From Oxytricha trifallax (taxonomy: Eukaryota; Ciliophora; Spirotrichea; Sporadotrichida; Oxytrichidae), in the NCBI GenBank assembly GCA_000711775.1, contig ARYC01001082.1:1-64000 (forward strand): a DNA stretch of 64,000 bases. The letters are read 5' to 3'. Every line of letters begins with the position of its first letter. Position 1 is the first letter of the stretch. Positions 56,383 to 64,000 of this stretch are shown one piece after another. The position numbers were made by a program, and so were the translations under genes. Below the pieces are notes generated by a model, which was not told the origin of the DNA, did not search any database, and saw only the letters and a program-made list of their open reading frames with translations.

Positions 56383-58478
56383 CATTTAATTCGCTTTTTT
56401 ATAATTTACACTATTCATTGATAAGGTCGTTTTAAATTTACTAAAAAACTTAAATAATTATAGATGTTTGATTTAATTATTTAGATAAAATCTTATTAGT
56501 CAATAAGTATTTATATTTGTATTAAATTAAGAATCATTATTTTTATAACTTATTTATTGATATTAATTATAGAGTATATGAATTAGCAATTATTTATTCC
56601 ATAATGAATTTATATTTAAATATTATAATAAAGATCTTACTGATGATAAAGTATATCAGTCAAGACTTCAGTTTTTAATTATAATTTCGTAGCTCATTTG
56701 TTTATTATTTGTTTGTAGACTATAAATTCACTTTATATTTAAAAAGTATCAATACCATTCACATTCATTTATGAATAAATAGTCACTGACATGCCCTTAT
56801 TTATCTTTGATTTGATAAATTAAGCATCTTCAACGAAATACTTTGAAGAATAAAAGAACATAGTAGTAAAAAATGATTTAAGATTATAGTAAGGTAAATA
56901 TAACAGTACTCCAGCTTGTAATTCGCCATTTTTAATTTAAATAATACATCAAACATCATTAATAAATTCTTTTATAAGATGATTTAGGTTTTTTTTTAAA
57001 AACGTTTTATATAAAATGCCGAGCAGATTAAACATTTCTTTTATTACTGATTTAAATGCGAGTAGATTTAATAATGAATTATTAAAAATATTGAGAAATT
57101 CATAAAATACCAATTTAAACAAAAAATGTTTCAATATACAATTTTACCATTAAAGCAATTTACTTTTAAAAATAATACCATTAGTCTATGTCTTCGTGTT
57201 TTATTCTTTTAATGAATATTTTTACATAATTCAATCCCTTTAAAATGACTAAAACAATTCTCTTTATTTTTCAAATTCTTATAAGTAAAAAAAATAAATT
57301 TATTTATTATCAAATAATCTTTTTAAAATATTATATTTTTATAAAATTAATCTTGAATGTTATTATGAATCAGACACTTGTGATCTAAATTTAGCTTATT
57401 ATGCATTCAATATATTAATTTTCTATAATTTAAAATTAAAAAATGATAATAATCTAAAAAATTAATTTTTTATTTTTCATGGAATTTTTTAAATATTTTA
57501 TTAAAATTATATATTACTCTAAATTTGAATATTATTTCCTTTGCTGATTTATTTTTAAGTTTGTTATAAAAGTCTATAAAAATACCTTATGGTAAGAATT
57601 AAAAATAAATTGTAAATTTTATTTATACTTTAGATAATATTTAATAACTTTTTCATGAAATTATTAATTTGAATTGCCTTTTAATAAATATTATTACTTT
57701 AAGCTCTAAAATAAATTACTTATGAAATTCAATAAAAATTGCTTTACAAACCTTACTTCTTAAATTAAATTATATATAAAATGTAGATATACTATATCAT
57801 AAATGGCTTATATTGATTAAAATCAAACATTTAATTTTTTAAAAATAATCCTAATAGTTTTTGGACCCTCCCCTTACAAGTAGTTTTTAAAATGAAAAAT
57901 TTCAATTAAATATAAGCAATATATTTGTCAAAATATTATCACTTTATTTTGATTAATTATAATTAGCAAACTGCAATGAAAATATTTATATGACATTTCA
58001 AATTGTTTCGTAAAATAACACAGAAGAGATTATATTTTAGAAGAATAGCACAGCATAGTTAATAGAACATTAATTATTAATTTTATTTAAATATAAATAT
58101 TAAAAAAAATATTGAAAACATTGAAAATAAACAATCGAATAAAATATTAATTAATGTAATTTTGATTTTCTTAAAGTTGTGTAATATCAGATATTTTTTA
58201 TTTTTATTTTTAAGTATTAATATTTAATAATTATTTTAAAAACTCAATTTTTATAAGAATTTTTGAAATATGTATATTTTATTGACTAAAGATTATTATC
58301 AATTTTTAAATTAATTTTAATTTATTTATACCAAATTTTATTACATAAAAATATTGAACAGAATCTATTGCATTAACATTAAAGTTTTTGGGAACTGTCC
58401 ACTGAATAAGTACATGTCAATTTTGATTTTAGCCCTATATAATAATATTTTAATAAATTTTATTTTTATTTTGTCATT
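56383..58478. other. AT-rich DNA, no gene recognised
   Basis: No repeat or credible coding segment seen by eye. Confidence 0.4.
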
Positions 58479-58792
58479 TAAAACCCCAAAACTCTTTAAG
58501 TGTTTGTTAGTAACAATTTAAAAGTTCTTATTTATGATTGTATCAACATTTTGGTATGACCGTGCATTTTAAAATAAACTTCAATTATTCACATTTATCA
58601 TCAAACCCATATCACAATTTAAACAGCAGATCTATATTTATATATAAACTGTTTATACTAAACTAAAACTCGAATATAAATTCTAAATTATTGCAATTAA
58701 ATCGTAATTCTCTATATAAATCCTTTAAAACCTTAATAAGTTATGCCTATATTGACTGCTTTTATCAATAAAACTACTGAAGGGGTTTTGGA
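58479..58792. mobile_element. TBE family I end fragment
   Basis: A 314 bp piece with telomere-like AAAACCCCAAAACTC on the left and the family I right end (AACTACTGAAGGGGTTTTG) on the right. The interior matches the start of the transposase gene (near 58,590-58,650) and its upstream repeat. The rest of the TBE was deleted, leaving two ends close together. Confidence 0.72.
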
Positions 58793-58802
58793 ACTATATA
58801 TT

Positions 58803-60905
58803 GAAAGAGAGACAGAGTTTTGAGCTTTGGAATATGAAGCACAAGTCAATTCTATTTAAATATAAATAAAAAAGAATATATCAGAGATTAGAATATATGA
58901 GGAATTAAAATTACAGCTACCTGTTGAAAAAAATAAAAATATAAGTAAAGACTGCTATTTTATGAACAATAAAAAGCGTGAATAGGTAATTATAGAGATA
59001 CATTCTTGTAAAGCTAAGGTGTATTTAAAGCATGATAAAGTGGATCACAGGAATTAGTGCACTATATGTATGAAATGTCAATCACTAAATCTTCTATAAA
59101 AAAAAGGCATATGCAAAAGCATCTCTTTGTGAGTTCTTGATTTTAGATAAAGATACTCAAATGCTTTTACATTCTAAAAGAAAATTTAATACTCTTGAAT
59201 CTTAAAGAGAGAAGCAAGAGAAGCTCAAGAGATAGAAACGGTTTGTAACTAATTAATCAATGATCAAGTAAGTTTCAAAGAGAAAGCTATGTATTATCCA
59301 GCATTAAATGTATTTATTAATGGGAGACTACTTGAATATAAATGTGCCTAAAAATTTTAATTTATAGTTTTTAATGAGTTTGCAGACTAGGTTAATCCTT
59401 TCTTTCATTTAAATAAAGCAATATAAGTGTTTTAAGAGTAAAAATGATAAATTAATGAAGACAGATTGACATTTAGATCCAACTGTAGCTTTAGCTATTG
59501 TATTAAAGTCTCCTCTCACTGTATTTACATCATCGCACTGAAATTTACTAATTCTTTATCAAACCAAACAGAATATTCCCTTTTGAATAGTCTCCTTTTT
59601 GGAGTCTCAAAGAGCAGCTTCAACGGTGCTGCTGCAAAAAGCTCAGTAACAGCTAGGTTTAAGTGTGCCCTTGCCAAGATCATTAAAGATCAGGATCCTC
59701 CATTTTAAATGCTAGAATTCTAATGTTTTTAAAAAGTTGAAAAATTAAACTGTAAAATTTAAAACTTTTTAAGTTTTAATGCTTAATTATATTTGATTGA
59801 ATTAATACCTTTAATTTATAGAGAAATTTTATTAGAGAGGCCTTAATTAATTTTAAGATTATATTAATTAATTAAGACTTTGCTCTGTTTAATTTTTCAA
59901 CTTTTTAAAAACATTAGAATTCTAGCATTTAAAATGGAGGATCCTGATCTTTAATAATCTTGGCAAGGGCACACTTAAATCTAGCTGTGGCTGAGCTTTT
60001 TGCAGCAGCTCTGTTTAAGCTGCTCTTGGAGACTCCAAAAAGGAGACTATTCAAAAGTGAATATTCTGTTTAGTTTGATAAAGAATCAGTAAATATCAGT
60101 GCGATGATGTAAATACAGTGAGAGGACACTTTAATACAATAGCTAAAGCTACAGTTGGATCTAAATGTCAATCTGTCTTCATTAATTTATCAATTTTACT
60201 CAAAAAACACTTATATTGCATTAATAAAGAAAGTGCAGTATCAGAATGGATTTGCTAACGTATACATATTTTTCCATTACAAGTAATTGATTAGGCTTGA
60301 TCATGTTATCTTTAGCTATGGTATAATCGCGCTTAGGCGAAATAAAATAAAAATGACACTAAGAGACGATCAATATCATAACAGATGCCCTGATGACTTA
60401 AATGATATTCTTTCAGCTATGATATAAGATGTGAAGGAATTGCATAAACTTGGATGTATTAAAGAGGTTTAAAGCCTGAAAACATTATGCTGAATCTCTG
60501 TCCTTTGAAGGTAGATGTTATCAATTTCATTAGAACCTATAGATTTGAGATTGATTTTAACATTATAAAAGATTCTTATGATACCTAGTTACTTCCTTAT
60601 AAGAGAGATAAATTGATTAATGGTTAAGTTCATGATGATATATGGGCAATTGCTACTATTATATAAGAGAGCGATATGGAATCATTTCTTACTTAGGGAC
60701 TAAGCATGAAAATAGTCAATTAGTTTTGCTTTGAAGCAAAGTTAGAAGATGCTTGCAAAATAATAATAAGTATAGTAGATAAGATAATTGTGAGAGCCCC
60801 TCACTTCCTTGGTTATCATTAGAAGACAAGCTTGAACCATTTGAGATAGCAGCAAGATTCTAGTCTAGAGATATAACAAAGATGGACAGGACAAAACTTC
60901 TTACC
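58803..60905 (+). pseudogene. TBE zinc-finger/kinase gene, copy h, truncated and interrupted
   Basis: Aligns to copy a from ETEFEL-type sequence (copy a: EREVELRALEFEAEV) through the zinc-finger linker (KAKVYLKHDKVD, near 59,020) and, after the palindrome, to the kinase end (RDDQYHNRCPDDLND near 60,370; RGLKPENIMLN near 60,470, where the HRD motif is damaged). Many frame slips. A pseudogene. Confidence 0.82.
59415..60226. repeat. 812 bp palindromic foldback inserted in TBE copy h
   Basis: Arms of about 340-350 bp, starting GCAATATAAGTGTTTT and ending AAAACACTTATATTGC, around a centre near 59820. The arms contain GGAGGATCCTGATCTTTAAT and differ at several bases. Flanks show TTAAATAAAG / ATTAATAAAG, a possible 8-10 bp target duplication. 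It splits the kinase gene. Open frames within it are shadows of the repeat. Confidence 0.88.
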
Positions 60906-61034
60906 AAATATTCATTAATTATACTTTAAATTCTCGTTAAACCTTCGTTTTCTCTACTAACCGCAATAGGACTATCAAATATACCCTACAAATAAAATAA
61001 TTAAAGCATTTTATTAAAGGGTTTTGGGGTTTTA

Positions 61035-61897
61035 ATTAAATTGAGATATATAGAATGGATTTTGCAAGTGAAAAATTATTTTTTTTCTTTTTTTATTCTC
61101 TCAATAAATTAAAATTATTGAGAAATTGTTTATTCTATCTCACAACATTAATCCTTGGTATTTTAAAATTAAAAAAAATCTGTAAGACTGTAAGAACCAT
61201 AAATACTGAGAAGCTATTATGATAATTGTTAAATTATCTTTTTACAAAGTAACAAAGAATCATAGGATTTATTTTAAAATGGTTGTAAAATTAATTATTT
61301 CTTTTAACCATTTAATATTTGATAATTATTTCGTTTATACCCCTATGCAGATTTATACTCTCTACCCTAGGGAATGAGTTTAAATAAGTTTATCTGAATT
61401 TTTATTTAAAAGTGTTTCTTTTATCGGGGTGAGTTCACTTGGCCAATTTTTAAATTTAAGATTTATAATAGGAATTTTAATTTTTGAATATCCCTTTCAA
61501 GGACTGAATTAACAAATTTTGAATCTCTAAATTATTACAGCTTAACAGTTAGAGCTATATTCTATTAATTATTACATTTTCAGTATAAAATTGCACCTGC
61601 TAATTATAAAAATAAATTATATTTTACTTGGATAATTTCGAATATGCAGTTAATACAGATGTTTCGTTTTAATTCTAATTCAAAAGTTGTTTCTAGGAAA
61701 TTAAAGAGACTATGACTTTTATGCCTAATTCATATTAATATTCAATTTATCATGATAGACTTCTTATCACTTATCTTAAATAAATAATTTTCATTTTTTG
61801 TTATCTTGGGATAAATAGTACATATTATTAATATATTATAAATTTTGATGAATAATAATTAATGAGAAGTTTGATATTATAAATTTTTTTAATTTAA
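61035..61897. other. AT-rich DNA, no gene recognised
   Basis: No recognised feature. Confidence 0.4.
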
Positions 61898-62301
61898 GGG
61901 TAGGGAGTAGTTTCTTGCTTAATCTTATGATAATAGAAATTTGAGGGAAGTTTTCTACCAAGTAATTTTTTGTAAATTTTATTTTAAACCTCTTTTTTCA
62001 TTAATTGCTCTAACTAACAGCAAGTAACAGCATTTAGTTATTCAACTAACATTATATTTTAGACATATTAGCCTATTTCTTCTATTTTTAAATAATATTT
62101 ATGTCTTTACTCATTAATTTTCATCTTCAAATGCTTTTAGATTTATGGCAGAAATGAATATTTTTTATTAGATTCCTATTTTGAATGTTCAATTTATATT
62201 TCCTCTCAACATTTTAAAAAAATAAATTTATATAGAATTTAATGAAAAATAGAGAAATTATATTTAAAAAATTAATATGCCAGTAAACTTCCCCCCCCCC
62301 C
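61898..62301. mobile_element. Poly-G foldback MITE, copy 3
   Basis: Left GGGTAGGGAGTAGTTTCTTGC, right CCAGTAAACTTC followed by 12 C. The inner motif GAGGGAAGTTTTCTACC parallels copies 1 and 2. The left G tract is eroded, the right C tract intact. The interior is more diverged. Confidence 0.75.
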
Positions 62302-62402
62302 AAAGTTACATTGCTGCATACTTGCGGCACCTTTCATCACTAGATAAAGTTAAAATAAAATAATCTAGACCCTCCATTCTTTATCTCTGTTAATCAATCC
62401 AC

Positions 62403-62556
62403 ATTTTAATTGACTATTAAATCAATAGATGTAAATGATATTGGCAATTACACACTAGTAGTTACATTGTATTTTGATAATAATCTCATAAACAATCAAC
62501 CCACAAAATATATTGGAGAATTTGAAATCTAACTCAATGTCAATAAGTTTAATAAT
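62403..62556 (+). CDS. Host gene 2, MDS: cadherin-like repeat, ends in pointer AAGTTTAATAAT
   Basis: Frame LTIKSIDVNDIGNYTLVVTL, YFDNNLINNQPTKYIGEFEI, QLNVNKFNN. The 'D.N.IGNYTLVV.L' pattern is that of cadherin/dystroglycan-type extracellular repeats. The last 12 bases (62545-62556) recur at 62598-62609, and joining there keeps the frame into APYFQTKQLENQIAISG. Confidence 0.78.
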
Positions 62557-62597
62557 TATTTCATACATATTCAAGATAACAAAATAATTATTAACCA
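62545..62597. other. 53 bp IES with pointer AAGTTTAATAAT
   Basis: A 12 bp pointer plus 41 bp of AT-rich DNA between two in-frame coding segments. Confidence 0.75.
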
Positions 62598-62715
62598 AAG
62601 TTTAATAATGCGCCATACTTTCAGACTAAGTAATTGGAAAATTAAATTGCTATAAGTGGACAATAAAAAACATATAATTTACCTGATATATTGGATTGGG
62701 AAGAAGATAGATACT
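62598..62715 (+). CDS. Host gene 2, MDS: start of the next cadherin-like repeat
   Basis: Frame KFNNAPYFQTKQLENQIAIS then GQQKTYNLPDILDWEEDRY. 'APYF...Q.A..G...TYNLP...D.E.D' is the typical opening of a cadherin-like repeat in ciliate surface proteins. The right limit is approximate; AT-rich DNA follows. Confidence 0.72.
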
Positions 62716-62849
62716 TAATCATATTATAAATATAATTTCAATTAAATAATAAATTAGAACAATATAAATTTTAAATATTTCTTCTGCAATATTAGAGTCA
62801 AAAGATTTAGAAATCTTCACAAATTTGATAAAAATATAAATATACATAT

Positions 62850-63183
62850 AAATTTGATCGACAAGAAATTAGTTTTTTCTCCACAAAATAAAGATGTTGG
62901 AGTTTACAAAGTAAAAATTAAAGTTGCAGATATAAATGACTAATCTCTTAGTAATACTTACACTTTCAAACTGACTGTTCAAAAAGGAGAACCAAATCAA
63001 TAAATCTAAAATCCAGAAATAAATGGAATTTAAGTGCCAAGTTCAGTACTATATAATTCTGAATCTGATACTTGGAGTGAAAGTGCAACCTCAATGTATT
63101 CAGGAGATGATAAAATAATTAAGTAATACTTACAAGTTAAGATTGCATCTATATCATCTACTGGAGAAATGACACTATTATTT
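62850..63183 (+). CDS. Host gene 2, MDS: rest of the cadherin-like repeat, ends in pointer TATTATTT
   Basis: Frame LIDKKLVFSPQNKDVGVYKV, KIKVADINDQSLSNTYTFKL, TVQKGEPNQQIQNPEINGIQ, a Ser/Thr-rich stretch (SESATSMYSGDDKI), then LQVKIASISSTGEMTLLF. 'DVGVYKVKIKVADIND' is cadherin-like. TATTATTT at 63176-63183 recurs at 63351-63358. The left limit is not certain. Confidence 0.75.
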
Positions 63184-63350
63184 TCATTTTAAATTAATTT
63201 CAATTTATTAAAATTGGAAAATAAATGAGAAATTCAATTTTTAAACCTCTACTTAGTAGGCTAAATAAAATAGGGCTGATTGTGAGTTTAAAGTATATAA
63301 AAATAATAATTTTAAGCTAAGTAAAATTTAAACAAAAAATAACTAACTAA
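63176..63350. other. 175 bp IES with pointer TATTATTT
   Basis: Removal of this stretch gives GEMTLLFDSQMKIPNKYSF in frame. The same pointer sequence and following codons occur in host gene 1 at 21938, showing that the junction is conserved between paralogues. Confidence 0.75.
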
Positions 63351-63840
63351 TATTATTTGATAGTTAAATGAAGATACCTAATAAGTATTCTTTCACTTTA
63401 AATGATAGCTTAGCTATTTTGTTAGTGCAAATTACTAAAAATTATAAAGTTGACTATTCCATAATTACTTTTCAGGGATAAATGATGAAAGTATAACTTA
63501 AATTTCCAATTGACACTAAATATATTTCAGCAATATAGGTAAATTTAAGATCTTTTTAACATAAATATCTATAGTTTGATCAATTAAGAGTGACTTTTGT
63601 GAAAAACTTATTTTATAAGGATTTTTAAAATGATAAGGTATTGCCAAAGAGATATCAAATTAGCAAGACTGTGCCGCCTTAAATTGATAAAGGTAAGACA
63701 AATATAATATTAAAACTTTATAGAGAGTTTTGGATTAGCATCAAGCGTAGCTTCTGCAGTATAATAAAAAATCCCATAATTTCTACAAAATAATATGATT
63801 ATTTTAAATTGTTTAGATGAATTGGGCATTTAATGAGTTA
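63351..63840 (+). CDS. Host gene 2, MDS: membrane-proximal domain
   Basis: Frame FDSQMKIPNKYSFTLNDSLA, VQLKFPIDTKYISAIQ, then across introns FDQLRVTFVKNLFYKDFQND, YQISKTVPPQIDK and SFGLASSVASAVQQ. Introns are 63539-63574 (36 nt) and 63693-63723 (31 nt), at the same places as in gene 1 (22126-22158, 22277-22305). The membrane segments expected next are not in the window. Confidence 0.75.
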
Positions 63841-63887
63841 AATATATATATATATCATGTTAAAAACAGAATTTAAATTATATATTT

Positions 63888-64000
63888 GGGGGGGTCTAAG
63901 TCGGTGCAAAAATTTTTTTCGCAAAAACATCAAAATCCCTAAGTCGGTGCATGATCAATTTTTGACATTATTGATATATTTTATTATCCTACCCCACCAA
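63888..64000. repeat. Edge of an unidentified repeat (CTAAGTCGGTGCA twice)
   Basis: Seven G (63888-63894) followed by CTAAGTCGGTGCA, repeated at 63939-63951. Composition differs from the flank. Probably the start of another small element that continues beyond the window. Confidence 0.4.

Larger units (their letters stand above)
58793..61034. mobile_element. TBE transposon copy h (family II), right part only
   Basis: Starts abruptly inside the zinc-finger/kinase gene, next to the family I end fragment, and runs to a right end AAGGGTTTTGGGGTTTTA. A palindromic element (59415-60226) interrupts it. The transposase and 22-kDa genes are absent. Confidence 0.82.

Noticed and set aside
59466-59708. 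80-residue ORF starting MTFRSNCSFSYC
   Set aside because: It lies in one arm of the 812 bp palindrome; the other arm does not keep the frame and no family is recognised.
1-64000. Interpreting in-frame TAA/TAG as pseudogene stops
   Set aside because: All conserved motifs read through TAA and TAG as Gln, with TGA as the only stop, so the ciliate code applies.
1-64000. CRISPR arrays, rRNA and tRNA genes
   Set aside because: No spaced direct-repeat array, rRNA core sequence or convincing tRNA cloverleaf was seen; the host is a eukaryote and no search was run.

Overview
The window reads as germline (micronuclear) DNA of a spirotrich ciliate of the Oxytricha/Stylonychia type. Four observations support this. 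Long reading frames appear only when TAA and TAG are read as glutamine and TGA is the sole stop. The transposons end in C4A4C4A4-type sequence like spirotrich telomeres and carry the gene set of TBE (telomere-bearing element) transposons. Host coding sequence is split into short segments separated by AT-rich DNA, and three junctions carry short direct repeats (pointers) that restore an open frame. Introns are tiny (26-36 nt). The species cannot be named from the sequence alone.

Layout. 1-2695: right part of a TBE (family II). 2696-6693: AT-rich DNA with two weak open frames. 6694-8631: truncated TBE (family I). 8632-17622: an unfamiliar element with a large minus-strand gene combining a family-B-polymerase-like region and a superfamily-1 helicase, plus small zinc-ribbon/membrane genes; a 3.4 kb integrase transposon with an OTU-protease-like domain (9805-13171) sits inside it. 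17623-21781: full-length TBE (I). About 21938-26225: MDSs of host gene 1. About 27500-31599: TBE (I). 32841-34850: candidate early MDSs of host gene 2. 34916-45636: TBE (I) that received a retroposon-like insertion, a foldback, a GC-rich island and a whole family II TBE (40334-44439). 47172-47420: gene 2 MDSs. 47955-50536: decayed TBE. 50746-51294: near-perfect palindrome. 55578-55690: gene 2 MDS. 58479-61034: TBE fragments with an 812 bp palindrome. 62403-63840: further gene 2 MDSs.

How it fits together. Host genes 1 and 2 are paralogues of a large ciliate surface protein: N-terminal signal/anchor, glycine-rich propeller-like repeats, cadherin-like repeats and a multi-pass membrane C-terminus. 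Their segments lie in plus-strand linear order, and most of the intervening DNA is transposon, so the TBEs occupy what would be eliminated sequence. Each complete TBE has the same architecture: a DDE transposase and a 22-kDa gene converge with their stops about 6 nt apart, and a zinc-finger/kinase gene (57-kDa type) diverges from the 22-kDa gene. In Oxytricha, TBE transposases are known to take part in genome rearrangement; here the copies differ in decay. All function names rest on motif reading by eye; no search was run.
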